Assembly (NCBI GenBank): GCA_015232405.1
Contig: JADFZS010000007.1
Span: forward strand, 15,178 to 76,046
Origin: Magnetococcales bacterium
GTDB lineage: Bacteria; Pseudomonadota; Magnetococcia; Magnetococcales; JADFYX01
Length of the DNA: 60,869 bases
Direction: 5' to 3'
Positions 1-11,398 of this stretch are shown here, one piece after another. The position numbers and the translations under genes are program-made. The notes beneath the pieces are model-generated. The model saw nothing but the letters and a program-made list of their open reading frames with translations, was not told the DNA's origin and searched no databases. Each line of letters opens with the position of its first letter. Positions within the stretch are counted from its first letter, which is position 1.

Positions 1-175
1 TATTTTTATTATTAGGGGTGCAGGGGGATTATCTCCCTGCTGGGTTTGGGCAACGCCCAAGGTTTTGCCTTTGTTTTTTTAAGTCTTTACATTTAAAAGC
101 GTGGGGGTTTGGGGGCCTGCAAGGCCTCCCAAGGTTTTGCTTTTGACTGTATATTTTTGATTTAAAATCACTATA
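1..175 (+). repeat. Multi-hairpin intergenic repeat, copy A (left of thiL)
   Basis: About 170 bases that recur, in the same orientation and highly similar, at 1244-1413 on the other side of thiL. Each copy holds three small hairpins in a row: CAGGG(n)ATTATC(n)CCCTG, TTGGGC(n)GCCCAA and GGGGGCC(n)GGCCTCCC, then a shared A/T-rich tail. No coding signal is convincing. It may act as a transcription boundary or be a REP/BIME-like repeat. The function is inferred only. Confidence 0.8.
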
Positions 176-225
176 AATGTAAAACCCTCACCTACCGAAT
201 GTTGAACAACTTGGTAGCCTAGCGG

Positions 226-1239
226 ATGCAAAACAACAAAAAAGATCCCACCATAGCCACAATTGGCGAATTTGGTCTGATTCAATCCCATTTTGCCCCT
301 CTTTGCAGCAGTAAAAAAGATATAAAAGTTGGTATTGGTGATGATGGTACGGTTCTATCACTAGCACCAGAGCTAGAGCTGGTTGTTAGTACTGACACCT
401 TGGTTGAAAACATCCATTTTAGTAGTAGTGACAATCCATACACACTGGCTAAGAAATCTTTACGGGTTAATCTTTCTGATCTAGCAGCCATGGGGGCAAC
501 ACCCAGCTGGTATCTACTTAACATAGCAACACCACCTACAACCCCAATAGCCTGGATAAAAGAGTTTGCTTGTGGTTTAAAAGATGATGGCGAACGTTAT
601 GCCATTACTCTAACAGGGGGTGACACCACCAGCAGCAAAGGTGGTTTGGTCATAACCATCACTGTAATGGGGCAGGTTGCAAAAAATCGTGCTTTATTAC
701 GTTCTGGTGCAGAGCCGGGGGATAGAATATATCTCTCCGGTACCATTGGCGATTCTGCCTTGGGTCTTGCTTATCATTTGGGAAAGTTGCAGATCGACAA
801 TCCTGAAGATGCAGCATATCTATTAAACAGGCACATGTTGCCAGAACCCAGGGTTGATTTGGGTTTGCAGCTTGTTGAAGCTGGTATTGGATGTGGGGCT
901 ATCGATATATCCGATGGTTTGCGGGCTGATTTGCAACATATTTGCACAGCTTCTAAGGTTGGGGCGGAGGTTGATTTTGAAAAAATTCCTCTATCTGCTG
1001 CGGCTAAACGGCAGATTGAGCATTATGGCGATGAAGTTATAAAGCAAATTATAACGGGTGGTGAGGATTATGAGCTACTTTTTACTTATGGTGGGGATGT
1101 TGAGAAGATAGCGACCATTGCCCAACGGGTTGGGGTAGCTGTAACTGATATTGGGGTGATTACTGCGGGGGAGGGGGTTGATATCAACCGGGGTGGGGAG
1201 CCTGTTGAGTTGGGTTTTGGGGGGTGGACCCATTTTTAG
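226..1239 (+). CDS. thiL: Thiamine-monophosphate kinase
   Basis: A 337-residue protein expected to phosphorylate thiamine monophosphate to thiamine diphosphate with ATP in the cytoplasm, the last step of thiamine pyrophosphate synthesis. Recognisable family features are the N-terminal GDDG metal/ATP segment, the STDTLVENIHF segment, the NLSDLAAMGA segment, the LTGGDTT motif, the central DISDGL motif and a C-terminal GGEDYELLF motif. Length is normal for ThiL. The ATG at 226 is the only start that keeps the usual short N-terminus. The gene sits alone between two long direct repeats (1-175 and 1244-1413) and faces purB tail to tail, so it is probably monocistronic. Confidence 0.95.
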   Translation: MQNNKKDPTIATIGEFGLIQSHFAPLCSSKKDIKVGIGDDGTVLSLAPELELVVSTDTLVENIHFSSSDNPYTLAKKSLRVNLSDLAAMGATPSWYLLNIATPPTTPIAWIKEFACGLKDDGERYAITLTGGDTTSSKGGLVITITVMGQVAKNRALLRSGAEPGDRIYLSGTIGDSALGLAYHLGKLQIDNPEDAAYLLNRHMLPEPRVDLGLQLVEAGIGCGAIDISDGLRADLQHICTASKVGAEVDFEKIPLSAAAKRQIEHYGDEVIKQIITGGEDYELLFTYGGDVEKIATIAQRVGVAVTDIGVITAGEGVDINRGGEPVELGFGGWTHF

Positions 1240-1243
1240 ATAT

Positions 1244-1413
1244 GATTTTTATTATTATGGGTCCAGGGAGATTATCTCCCTGGTGGGTTTGGGCAAAGCC
1301 CAAGGTTTTGCCTTTGTTTATGCTTTTACATTTAAAAGCGTGGGGGTTTGGGGGCCTGCAAGGCCTCCCAAGGTTTTGCTTTTGGCTTTATATTTTTGAC
1401 TTGAAATAACTAT
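1244..1413 (+). repeat. Multi-hairpin intergenic repeat, copy B (right of thiL)
   Basis: Second direct copy of the repeat at 1-175, beginning at the last codons' downstream edge of thiL. The hairpin arms are kept while loops vary (for example loop AAA instead of AAC in TTGGGC(n)GCCCAA), which argues that the secondary structure is what is maintained. With copy A it brackets thiL exactly. Confidence 0.8.
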
Positions 1414-1421
1414 AGTTAATC

Positions 1422-1459
1422 AAACATAAAAAACCCGGCTTTTTGGGTTTTTTATGTTT
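1422..1459. terminator. Bidirectional Rho-independent terminator between thiL and purB
   Basis: A perfect 15-base inverted repeat (1422-1436 and 1445-1459) with an A-rich left flank and a T-rich right flank. It lies between two convergent genes, thiL and purB, and is expected to stop transcription from both sides. Confidence 0.8.
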
Positions 1460-1509
1460 AAGGAACGTCCTTTACCAAATATGGGGCGGAAAAATACAAA
1501 AAATTCAAA

Positions 1510-1568
1510 ACCTTGGGCTTCGCCCAAACCCACCAGGGCGATAATCGCCCTGGACCCGTAATAGTACA
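1510..1568 (-). repeat. Inverted partial copy of the multi-hairpin repeat
   Basis: Reverse complement of the first part of the repeats at 1-175 and 1244-1413. It keeps the CAGGGCGAT(n)ATCGCCCTG and TTGGGC(n)GCCCAA hairpins but loses the third hairpin and the tail. It lies just past the 3' end of purB. Confidence 0.7.
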
Positions 1569-1581
1569 GGCTTTTTCTTTA

Positions 1582-2973
<1,392 letters not shown>

Positions 2974-3230
2974 TTACGAGTAAAAAGAACCAATGGTACA
3001 TTGGATGGCGATAAGCTTAAAGAGTTTGTATATTTACAGTTTTGCCAATTGTTTGTAAAAGTTAGTGTAACTAGCAGGATTATATAATATTTTTAGCTTG
3101 GTGGTTGTTAATTTGTTGTTGATAAGAATTTCACCATATATACTGGCTGAATAGCGTGGCATATTGTTTTTAAGGTTTAGAAAATTAGTTAAATATTGGG
3201 CTATTGTAGGTTTATAATAAAGATAAATTT

Positions 3231-5924
3231 ATGCAGAAAGACTCATCAGACACACTACGCACCCTGGTCATCGGTTTTACCCTGATTCTACTCTTGGTGG
3301 CTCTTTTATCCATAAGTGCCATTTTGCAGAGCAACTCCCTGGCTGAGTTGACAACCAAGATGTATCGCCATCCCTTTACAGTGAGTAACACTGTTCAAAA
3401 GGTTGATACAGATATTATTGCCATGCACCGCCATATGAAAGATGTGGCCCTGGCACGTAACAACAGTGAGCTAGAAGAGGCAATTGCCCATGTAAACCAG
3501 CATGAGCAAGAGGTGATTGAGCGTTTTAATATCGTCCGTGAAAGATATCTGGGAGAAAAAACCACAATTGATGCGGCCCAAACCGCGTTTATGGATTGGC
3601 GAGAGATCCGCTCAGAAGTTATCGCCCTGCGCAGAGCAGGAAAACACGAAGAGGCAGCAGCTATCACCAAGGGTAAAGGAGCTGATCATGTTCATCTTTT
3701 AACCAAACGAATGGATGCCTTAATAAAATTTGCCCACAACAAAGCCGAAGAGTTTTTAAATCATAGCAAAGCAGAGCACAGAAACAGCCGTTTAACACTA
3801 TATGCCATGATGTTTCTAGGCATAGTATCAGGTATTTGGATAGCCTGGTTTACCATCAGCCGTATTCGTATGGCACAACTAAAACAGCTTGTTAGTGAAG
3901 AACGTATCCGCACCATAGTTGAAAATGCCAACGATGGTATAATCGCTATAAACCAACTGGGTCTTGTTGAGCTATTCAGCCCAACTGCCGAGAAAATGTT
4001 TGGCTATAAAGCCAGTGAGATAATAGGACAAAGTGTTAATATCCTTATGCCAGAGGATATCCGCCCCCACCACGACGGCTATATCAAAAACTATGTAAAA
4101 GATGGCAAGGGAGTAAGGGCTGGACATAGCCTTGAGAGTCTCGGTGTGCGAAAGGATGGCTCTACATTTCCCATGGAGATATCCGTTGGTGGAGCCAAAT
4201 TAAAAGATCAACACATTATCACAGGGATAATAAGAGATATCACCAACCGCAGAAAGACCGAAAATAGACTGTTGCTGGCAAAAAAAGTTATTGAAAATGC
4301 AAGTGAGGCTATTCTTGTTACCGATTCAAAGGCCACCATCACCGATGTTAACCCTGCCTATGAGAAAATATCTGGCTATAGGCGAAATGAGGTGATAGGC
4401 AAACAGCCAAATATCACAAAATCGGGTCGTCACTCCCCTGACTTTTATCAGAAAATGTGGAGTGAAATTACAAAAAATGGTAGCTGGTGCGGTGAAATAT
4501 GGGACCGAAGAAAAAGTGGTGAGGTATACCCAAAATGGCTAAGTATCTCTGCCATAAAAAATAGTGTTGGCGATGTGGAAAACTATGTTGGCCTTTTTAT
4601 GGATATAAGCCAACAAAAACTGACAGAAGAAAAACTGGAAAAACTGGCCTTTTATGACCCATTGACCCAACTACCCAACCGGGCACTCTTTAGAGACCGC
4701 CTTAACCTGGAAATTCAAAAAAATCGACGTAACGGTAGCCAATCTGCCCTGTTTTTTATCGATCTGGACCATTTTAAACATGTAAACGACACTTTGGGCC
4801 ACGACTACGGCGACAAACTTTTAGTGCAGGTGGCCCAACGCATAGGGTTGTGTCTACGAGAGAGCGACACGGTTTGTCGGCTGGGTGGTGATGAATTTAC
4901 CGTAATTCTCGCTGGCCTACATAGAGTTGAAGATGCCGGGCATATCGCCGATAGCATCCTCGACCAACTCCACAATGCTTTTGATCTTGACGGTTCAGAG
5001 GCTTTTATCGGCGGCAGTATCGGCATTGCTATATGTCCAGAAAACGGTAACGATTTTGAAACCCTGACCAAAAATGCCGATATTGCGATGTATCGCGCCA
5101 AAGAGGCCGGGCGAGGTAACTATAAATTTTTCACCCAGGATATGGACGAAAAAAATGCCCTGCGTCTCTCTTTAGAGAGCGATCTACGCAAAGCGGTAAA
5201 CAACCAAGATTTTACCGTCTACTACCAGCCAAAAATAGATGTAAAAACTGGTAAAATATACGGTATGGAGGCTCTGGTCAGGTGGATTCACAATGAAAAA
5301 GGGATCATATCACCAGGGGATTTCATCCCCCTGGCAGAAGAGACCGGGCTGATAATCCCCCTTGGTGAGTGGGTTTTGCAAGAGAGCTGTACCCAGGTAA
5401 AAAAATGGTGGGATGCCGGGTTGCCACAACTACGGGTGGCGGTCAACCTCTCCGGGTTACAGTTCCAAGCCCCAAATATAGTAGAAAAAATCCAAACCAC
5501 CCTCACCCGAACCGGGTTGGACCCCAAAGGGTTGGAACTGGAAATAACCGAAAGCATAGCCATGGATGGAGTAGATAGCGCAATTGATAAGGTGGCTAAA
5601 CTGCGAGATTTGGGTGTACAGATATCCATCGACGATTTTGGTACTGGCTACTCTTCCCTAAGCCACCTAAAAAAATTCCCCCTAAACGCCTTAAAGATTG
5701 ACCAATCTTTCGTAAGAGATCTAACAATAAACTCCGACGATGCCGCCATTGTCGCCTCCATACTCTCCATGGCAAAATCCATGAACTTGAGGGTGGTGGC
5801 AGAGGGAGTGGAAAATATCGAGCAGCTAAACTTTCTAAAAGACAAAGATTGCCAAGAGGTACAAGGCTTCTATTTCAGCAAACCCATACCGGCAATTGAG
5901 TTTGAAAAGCTTTTGAAAAAATAA
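3231..5924 (+). CDS. Membrane-anchored PAS-PAS-GGDEF-EAL cyclic-di-GMP signalling protein
   Basis: An 897-residue inner-membrane protein predicted to make and/or degrade cyclic di-GMP. Order of parts: transmembrane helix near residues 10-30; a helical periplasmic region to about 185 resembling a four-helix-bundle sensor; a second transmembrane helix near 190-210; PAS domains at about 225-345 and 350-465; a GGDEF domain with intact RLGGDEF (residues 550-556) and an RESD inhibitory site exactly five residues before GGDEF; and an EAL domain with EALVRW at 680 and the conserved DDFGTGYSSL segment. Both catalytic motifs look intact, so it could be bifunctional. The sensed signal is unknown. The next gene starts 19 bases downstream and may be co-transcribed. 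Confidence 0.9.
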   Translation: MQKDSSDTLRTLVIGFTLILLLVALLSISAILQSNSLAELTTKMYRHPFTVSNTVQKVDTDIIAMHRHMKDVALARNNSELEEAIAHVNQHEQEVIERFNIVRERYLGEKTTIDAAQTAFMDWREIRSEVIALRRAGKHEEAAAITKGKGADHVHLLTKRMDALIKFAHNKAEEFLNHSKAEHRNSRLTLYAMMFLGIVSGIWIAWFTISRIRMAQLKQLVSEERIRTIVENANDGIIAINQLGLVELFSPTAEKMFGYKASEIIGQSVNILMPEDIRPHHDGYIKNYVKDGKGVRAGHSLESLGVRKDGSTFPMEISVGGAKLKDQHIITGIIRDITNRRKTENRLLLAKKVIENASEAILVTDSKATITDVNPAYEKISGYRRNEVIGKQPNITKSGRHSPDFYQKMWSEITKNGSWCGEIWDRRKSGEVYPKWLSISAIKNSVGDVENYVGLFMDISQQKLTEEKLEKLAFYDPLTQLPNRALFRDRLNLEIQKNRRNGSQSALFFIDLDHFKHVNDTLGHDYGDKLLVQVAQRIGLCLRESDTVCRLGGDEFTVILAGLHRVEDAGHIADSILDQLHNAFDLDGSEAFIGGSIGIAICPENGNDFETLTKNADIAMYRAKEAGRGNYKFFTQDMDEKNALRLSLESDLRKAVNNQDFTVYYQPKIDVKTGKIYGMEALVRWIHNEKGIISPGDFIPLAEETGLIIPLGEWVLQESCTQVKKWWDAGLPQLRVAVNLSGLQFQAPNIVEKIQTTLTRTGLDPKGLELEITESIAMDGVDSAIDKVAKLRDLGVQISIDDFGTGYSSLSHLKKFPLNALKIDQSFVRDLTINSDDAAIVASILSMAKSMNLRVVAEGVENIEQLNFLKDKDCQEVQGFYFSKPIPAIEFEKLLKK

Positions 5925-5943
5925 TAAATAATGGAGATTCTCA

Positions 5944-6624
5944 ATGCAAAGATCACTTCTTGTTCTCTTCCCACTGCTGTTCTTGTGGGGGTGTGTATCT
6001 ACCACAAATATCAATAAGGATAACGGGGGTAATAACCAGCTGCAAAATTTGGCCTGTGGAGAAGCCAAGAAGGGTGGTGGAGAGTCACCTTGGCATATTG
6101 CAAATTTATATGACTGCCAGAAGAACAGGCTCTATATTCCCTATCAACTGTGGACAGGAGCTAAGTGGAATGGCAACAAAGATAGCAGTTGTATGCATGA
6201 TGCAGACTCCACATTTTGGGTGAACAACAGTAGCGGAACAACAATAAAAGGCCCCAAAGAATGGAAAAACCCCGAGACTGGTGAGAACCTTTCTGTTTGG
6301 GTAAGAGCTAAAATTGATGGATCAAAAGAGCAATATTTTACCTGTCACAAAAAAGGTATCGGTAGGGTATATGACAGTAGAAAATCAAGCAATTATGAGA
6401 CAGGCAGGTGCAAGTTTCCCGCAGGTTACGGTTGGAAGGTCGGTAAAAGAAGAGGCTGCGACTCTACCGCCATCGATATAACCAACCTGGAATTTGACGA
6501 AAACCACAATCTACTAGCCATAAATTTCAACTATTGGGTAATCGGCTACTCCGGCTCATACGTCCTCGACCATAAATACCGCTATGTTCCAAATATTGGT
6601 ATGACCAACGCTTGGAAGCAGTAG
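5944..6624 (+). CDS. Predicted lipoprotein of unknown function
   Basis: A 226-residue protein with a lipoprotein signal peptide: short basic start, hydrophobic stretch, then a lipobox ending LFLWGC with Cys17 as the lipidated residue. The mature part has several cysteines (for example LACGE, YDCQK, SSCMHD, TCHKK, GRCKF, RGCDS), which suggests disulfides in the periplasm or on the outer membrane. I recognise no family. It starts 19 bases after the GGDEF-EAL gene with a GGAGA ribosome site, so the two may form an operon. Confidence 0.75.
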   Translation: MQRSLLVLFPLLFLWGCVSTTNINKDNGGNNQLQNLACGEAKKGGGESPWHIANLYDCQKNRLYIPYQLWTGAKWNGNKDSSCMHDADSTFWVNNSSGTTIKGPKEWKNPETGENLSVWVRAKIDGSKEQYFTCHKKGIGRVYDSRKSSNYETGRCKFPAGYGWKVGKRRGCDSTAIDITNLEFDENHNLLAINFNYWVIGYSGSYVLDHKYRYVPNIGMTNAWKQ

Positions 6625-6935
6625 AAGCTTATTAATGGGGGGGTGGTTATTAACCAACCCTCCTATTATGGGCATTTTTAAAAAAGGTTGATAACTAAAT
6701 GCCATCTCAAGAAAGTTAAAACACAAGCTAAACATTCCTGATACATATCCCACCAAAGTTCTGTTATCTGTACTACCTCCAAGGATACAATATGAACCAT
6801 TACAAAAATACCAGGGTCTGTTTCCACAACCCATTTATGTAGTCTTATAGATCCATTTATATCACTTAAGAATAAAGAGATGAAATTTTACTCAGGCAAG
6901 GCAAACTCCTACTGTTATTATGCAAGATAAAAGTT
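6625..6935. other. Noncoding stretch with a weak hairpin
   Basis: No convincing gene. A short imperfect inverted repeat GGGTGGTTA/TTAACCAACCC near 6640-6660 follows the lipoprotein gene and could end its transcript, but no T-run follows. The rest is featureless up to the IS1634-like left end. Confidence 0.5.
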
Positions 6936-7442
6936 AGCCCGACTTAACCGATTCGGAGCGTAAAAATTTTTATTTTAGGCAATTTGACTCATTCTCCCCA
7001 GTATTTATGCGGATCTAATTTTCAAATTAGCAAATTCCCTTTGTAGTGCCGACCTACCCATTTGACCTACGTATACAATACCCTGAAAATGTAGGCCATG
7101 TTCTTACGATCTAAAACTCGACGTAAAGACGGCAAGGTCCATCGCCACTGGAGTATTGTGGAGAATCGGCGCATTAAAGGAAGCTGTGTCGTCCAGCGAC
7201 ATGTTCTTTATCTTGGTGAAATCAACGATAGTCAACAGGCCGCTTGGTGCAAGACCATAGAAGTATTCCAAGAAGGGAAGAATAACAAGCCCAAGCAATT
7301 GGCTCTATTCCCGAAGGATCGGGCGGCCCCCGTGGTAGACAGTGAGGTGGTTCAGATTCGTCTGAATGAACTAACAGTACATCAACCCCGGCAGTGGGGT
7401 GCATGCTGGTTATGGAGTCCGTATACGCTTGGTCCAAGGTAG
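6936..7442 (+). mobile_element. Remnant of an IS1634-type insertion sequence
   Basis: Begins with about 80 bases that recur, diverged, at 60790-60869 at the other end of the window. A transposase N-terminus follows at 7098. The element is cut near 7420, so only its left part remains. The repeated left end marks it as one of at least two copies of the same or a sister element in this genome. Confidence 0.7.
7098..7442 (+). pseudogene. Truncated IS1634-family transposase
   Basis: Encodes the N-terminal part of an IS1634-type DDE transposase. The opening MFLRSKTRRKDGKVHRHWS, the segments VENRRI and VLYLGEIND, and the HQPRQWGACWL segment are typical of the family. After that segment the frame runs into unrelated sequence and stops. 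The DDE catalytic domain is missing, so the protein cannot be active. Confidence 0.8.
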
Positions 7443-7758
7443 TTGGGAAAGTGGTGAAGCTAAAAAACTTGCCAAACTAATTAAACAAACTGAACAGGAG
7501 TTAGAATCTGGATTTTATGAAATATTTAGATTGCTAGACAGAAACACTATCCCCCAAATTCAACAAGAGCAGTTTCTTTTAGCTTTGCGAGAAAAGCTAT
7601 CATGTGATGATTGGCAGACTGAGGCTAGAGTGATTGAGAAATTGCAAAATTTACTAAACCGTAGTAAAGCAGAACTGCTAAACCATAAAAACCACAAAGC
7701 ACTTATGTTTCCTTCTGCATTGCAAGAGCTAGCAGCTTTGCGTGGTATAGCTAATTGA
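7399..7758 (+). CDS. Hypothetical protein, probably a 3' fragment
   Basis: An open frame of 119 residues that overlaps the broken end of the IS1634 transposase. From about residue 12 onward the translation is helical and charged and looks like real coding sequence (EAKKLAKLIKQTEQELESG and following). The first residues read through transposase DNA. The likely history is that the insertion sequence landed in or next to an older gene and removed its 5' part. Family not recognised. Confidence 0.4.
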   Translation: MHAGYGVRIRLVQGSWESGEAKKLAKLIKQTEQELESGFYEIFRLLDRNTIPQIQQEQFLLALREKLSCDDWQTEARVIEKLQNLLNRSKAELLNHKNHKALMFPSALQELAALRGIAN

Positions 7759-7802
7759 GTTTTGATTTGATTTATTCCGGTGTGAGATTTAAGTAGATGA
7801 AA

Positions 7803-8078
7803 CTACCTAAACTGTTTATAAAAATCACCTCTAGAACCGACAAAATTAAAGAAAATTATCTCTTCTTTCAAATCAATGGTCACACCAATACGATATTTTC
7901 CAATACGAATACGTCCCTGATTGGGGCGGTTGGTTAGGTATTGAAAGTTTGGTAACTCGTTTGGGTTGCAGGGGTTGTTTTGCAACTCCTCTAGAAAATC
8001 GGCAATTTGATTTTGTGTTTGAGGGTGAAGGCCACGGAAGGACTTTTGAAAAGAGCGTTCAAATTCAAGTCTCCACAT
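7803..8078 (-). CDS. RelE/ParE-type toxin
   Basis: A short basic protein of about 91 residues with the RelE fold pattern: an N-terminal FERSFQKSFRGL helix, then the GRIRIGKYRIGV strand segment and a C-terminal VGSRGDFYKQF tail. RelE-type toxins cut mRNA at the ribosome and ParE types poison gyrase. The sequence does not settle which. I prefer the ATG at 8078, because the longer frame would overlap the antitoxin. It lies 4 bases after the antitoxin stop. Confidence 0.8.
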   Translation of the reverse strand: MWRLEFERSFQKSFRGLHPQTQNQIADFLEELQNNPCNPNELPNFQYLTNRPNQGRIRIGKYRIGVTIDLKEEIIFFNFVGSRGDFYKQFR

Positions 8079-8082
8079 AGTG

Positions 8083-8295
8083 CTATTTTTTAGACTTGCC
8101 ACGACCAATTGAGGTTAAAAACTCCTCTCCACTCAACCGCTCTTCGGGTTTATCATGTTTATGGCTGTAGTCAATGGCAGCTGCTATCTCTTCATCGGCT
8201 GCTATCTCTTCCATGGCTGCTCTAAGCACCTCTTCTGATGCGTTTTGAAAAAATTTAGCAATTTCTGGGTCTGAAATTTCCCGTGTTACTTGCAT
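8083..8295 (-). CDS. Antitoxin partner of the RelE-type toxin
   Basis: A 70-residue acidic protein followed at once by the RelE-like toxin on the same strand, the usual antitoxin-toxin order. It has a good AAGGAG ribosome site upstream of the ATG. The glutamate/alanine-rich helices at residues 10-50 fit a toxin-wrapping antitoxin. No named DNA-binding fold is evident. Confidence 0.7.
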   Translation of the reverse strand: MQVTREISDPEIAKFFQNASEEVLRAAMEEIAADEEIAAAIDYSHKHDKPEERLSGEEFLTSIGRGKSKK

Positions 8296-8620
8296 TACAG
8301 CTTGCTCCTTTTTTAATAAGCTTGGAGATTATCTAAGATATAGATTAGCAGATTGTACATTAAAAAACATTCTCTCTTTTGTTGTTGCTGATAAAATTTC
8401 AATAAAATCATAATTTAACATATGGCAAAACGTAATAATATAGATAAAAAAACCATTAAAACCGTTAACAAAAAAATATGCTCTATCGGGGGTGTTATTG
8501 AGGGTTGTAATCGGCTATACTGAGATGTTCGTTAATTGGGTGGAAGTTTCCCCTGAAACAAAACTGGGATTGTAGCAACAATCTCTTAGTAACCAACTAA
8601 AAAGAAGAGCAATTTAGTTT
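8296..8620. promoter_or_regulatory. Divergent upstream region of the toxin-antitoxin pair and gyrA
   Basis: 325 noncoding bases between two divergent transcription units. It must hold the promoters for both. I see no clear palindromic operator. An AAGAAGAG ribosome site precedes the gyrA ATG. Confidence 0.5.
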
Positions 8621-11395
8621 ATGAGTGATGACTCCGTAGTTATTCCCAAAGATCCTCCCGTCAACATTGAAGATGAAATGCGCACCTCCTACCTGGATTA
8701 TGCCATGAGCGTAATCGTTGGGCGTGCCTTGCCAGATGTGCGGGATGGTTTAAAACCTGTTCATCGTCGTGTTCTGTTTGCCATGCGTGAGCTTGGTAAC
8801 GATTGGAACCGGGCATATAAAAAATCGGCCCGTGTGGTTGGTGATGTTATTGGTAAATATCACCCCCATGGCGATGTTGCCGTTTATGACACCATTGTTA
8901 GGATGGCCCAGGACTTCTCCATGCGCCATCTGTTAATCGACGGTCAGGGCAACTTTGGCTCGGTGGATGGCGACTCGGCAGCTGCCATGCGTTATACCGA
9001 GGTTCGTATGACCCGTCTGGCTGGTGATCTACTGGCTGATCTCGAAAAAGAGACTGTTGATTTTATCCCCAACTATGATGGCTCCATGTCTGAGCCTAAG
9101 GTGTTGCCAGCCAAATTTCCCAACCTGCTGGTTAACGGCTCCTCTGGTATCGCGGTGGGTATGGCTACCAATATTCCACCCCACAATCTGGGTGAGGTTA
9201 TTGATGCCACCTGTGCAGTAATTGAAAACCCGGATATCGACACCCAGGGTTTGATGGAGTATATAGCCGGACCTGATTTTCCCACTGGTGGTATTATCCA
9301 CGGTCGGGGTGGTATTCAAAGTGCATTTGAGACCGGACGTGGCTCGGTGGTGGTCCGGGCAAAAACTGAAATTGAGACCAAAAAATCGGGTCAAGAGGCG
9401 ATTATCATCCATGAGCTGCCATATCAGGTCAATAAGGCCAAGTTGGTGGAGCGTATTGCGGAGCTGGTAAGAGAGAAGCGGATTACCGGGCTTTCTGATC
9501 TGCGTGATGAGTCTGATCGTCAGGGTATGCGAGTGGTTATTGAGTTAAAGCGCGATGCCAACGCCGATGTGCTGTTAAACTTGCTGTTTAAACATACCGC
9601 TATGCAGTCCAGCTTTGGTGTAAACACACTGGCTTTGGTGGCTGGTACTCCTGAAACTCTACCTTTAAAAAGAATTTTAGAGGAGTTTATCAAACATCGC
9701 CGGGAGGTTGTCACCCGGAGGACTCTGTTTGAGTTGAAAAAAGCTCAGGCCCGTGGTCATATTTTGGAGGGTCTCTCAGTTGCTCTTGCCAATATCGACA
9801 AGATTATCAAAATTATTAGAGAGGCTCCAAACCCAGCAATAGCCAAGGCCAATCTGATTGCAGAGAAGTGGGATCGTGGTCCGGTTGAAGCTATGCTTGT
9901 CAGGGCTATGGAGGAGGGCGATGTCGCCTCACCACAGTTTGTTGAGGGTGGCTATCTACTCACAGAGATTCAGGCTCAAGCTATTTTGGATATGCGTCTC
10001 CACCGTTTGACAGGGCTGGAGCAGGATAAGATTCATGGTGAGTTTGAAGAGATATTGGTTGAAATCGCCCGTTTAAAGAAGATCCTCGCCTCTGATACGG
10101 TGTTGATGGATGTGATTAAAAACGAGCTTTATTTAATCAAAGAGATGTTTGCCGATGAACGCCGTACCCAGATTGTTGGTAGTTTGGGTGACTTCTCCAT
10201 GGCTGACCTTATTCCTGAAGAGGAGATGGTGGTTACAGTTAGCCATGCAGGATATATCAAACGGCAGCCGAGTATTGAATATAGAACCCAACGTCGGGGT
10301 GGCAGGGGTAAAAGTGCAACGGGAATGCGAGAGGAGGATTTTATCGCGCAACTTTTTGTCGCCTCAACTCACGACACCATCCTCTGTTTTACCGATCAGG
10401 GCCGGGTGTTTAAGTTAAAAGTGTATGATCTACCTGCCGCTGGTAGGGCCGCAAGGGGCCGACCCATTGTCAACCTGCTTTCATTGGTTGAGGGTGAGAA
10501 GGTACGGCAGATTCTCCCAGCACCGTTTACCAGGAATGAATGGGACGAGTGGGAGCTTCTGTTTGCCACTAGCCACGGCTTGATCAAAAAGACCCTTCTT
10601 TCTGCCTATGTAAATATCAGGGTCTCTGGTATTAGAGCGGTAGATCTTGTGGATGGTGATGACCTCATTGGGGTTGCTCTATTGCCAGTTCTGCCGGAAG
10701 AGAAAGAGCAGGCCAAGGCTGGTGAAGAGATTGAGGGTGAAACTGTTGACGAAGAGATAGTTGCGGAATCGGCAGAAGATGAAGATGAGTTGGAAGATAA
10801 GCCCAAAGCACCGGGGCGGATTATGCTCTACTCTCGCAGTGGTAAGGCGGTGAGGTTTAGAACCAGTCAGGTGCGGAGTATGGGCAGGGTTGCCCGTGGT
10901 GTCCGTGGTATGCGTTTGAAGGGTGATGATAGGGTTATTGCTCTCAACGTTCTGCTGCCGGGTTCTGGTTGTCAGGTATTGACCGTAACTGAAAACGGTT
11001 TTGGCAAGCGTACTGAGGAGTCACAATTCCCCACCAAAGGCCGGGGAACCCAAGGTGTTATCGGCATTCAAACCAGCGAGCGCAACGGCAAGGTTGTGGC
11101 AACATTAACTGTATGGCCGGGTGATCAGGTGATGTTGATTTCCGACCAGGGTACAGTTTTGCGTACCGGTATGGATAGCATTCGTTTGACAGGTCGTAAC
11201 GCACAGGGTGTTAAGGTGTTGAATGTGGGTAAAGGGGAGCGTGTTGCCTCGGTTGCCCGTTTGGCAGAATCAGAGGAGATGGAAGAGATTAGTGATGTCC
11301 TAAAAGCTGATGATGATGGGCTGGAGGGTGATATCGATGGTGATGATACTGGATTGGATGAGCAGGGAGATGACTCCACTGAGACGGAGGAGTAG
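8621..11395 (+). CDS. gyrA: DNA gyrase subunit A
   Basis: A 924-residue type II topoisomerase subunit that, with GyrB, introduces negative supercoils. Catalytic tyrosine is Tyr125 in AAMRYTE. The GyrA box QRRGGRG is intact, which supports gyrase rather than topoisomerase IV. The C-terminal beta-pinwheel is interrupted by an acidic insertion (about residues 690-735), and the protein ends in a long acidic tail. In the quinolone-resistance region the sequence is [10 protein letters not shown]: Val86 occupies the place of Ser83 of E. coli, while the aspartate equivalent to Asp87 is kept. Only 3 bases separate its stop from the serS start, so the two are co-transcribed. Confidence 0.98.
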   Translation: MSDDSVVIPKDPPVNIEDEMRTSYLDYAMSVIVGRALPDVRDGLKPVHRRVLFAMRELGNDWNRAYKKSARVVGDVIGKYHPHGDVAVYDTIVRMAQDFSMRHLLIDGQGNFGSVDGDSAAAMRYTEVRMTRLAGDLLADLEKETVDFIPNYDGSMSEPKVLPAKFPNLLVNGSSGIAVGMATNIPPHNLGEVIDATCAVIENPDIDTQGLMEYIAGPDFPTGGIIHGRGGIQSAFETGRGSVVVRAKTEIETKKSGQEAIIIHELPYQVNKAKLVERIAELVREKRITGLSDLRDESDRQGMRVVIELKRDANADVLLNLLFKHTAMQSSFGVNTLALVAGTPETLPLKRILEEFIKHRREVVTRRTLFELKKAQARGHILEGLSVALANIDKIIKIIREAPNPAIAKANLIAEKWDRGPVEAMLVRAMEEGDVASPQFVEGGYLLTEIQAQAILDMRLHRLTGLEQDKIHGEFEEILVEIARLKKILASDTVLMDVIKNELYLIKEMFADERRTQIVGSLGDFSMADLIPEEEMVVTVSHAGYIKRQPSIEYRTQRRGGRGKSATGMREEDFIAQLFVASTHDTILCFTDQGRVFKLKVYDLPAAGRAARGRPIVNLLSLVEGEKVRQILPAPFTRNEWDEWELLFATSHGLIKKTLLSAYVNIRVSGIRAVDLVDGDDLIGVALLPVLPEEKEQAKAGEEIEGETVDEEIVAESAEDEDELEDKPKAPGRIMLYSRSGKAVRFRTSQVRSMGRVARGVRGMRLKGDDRVIALNVLLPGSGCQVLTVTENGFGKRTEESQFPTKGRGTQGVIGIQTSERNGKVVATLTVWPGDQVMLISDQGTVLRTGMDSIRLTGRNAQGVKVLNVGKGERVASVARLAESEEMEEISDVLKADDDGLEGDIDGDDTGLDEQGDDSTETEE

Positions 11396-11398
11396 GCC

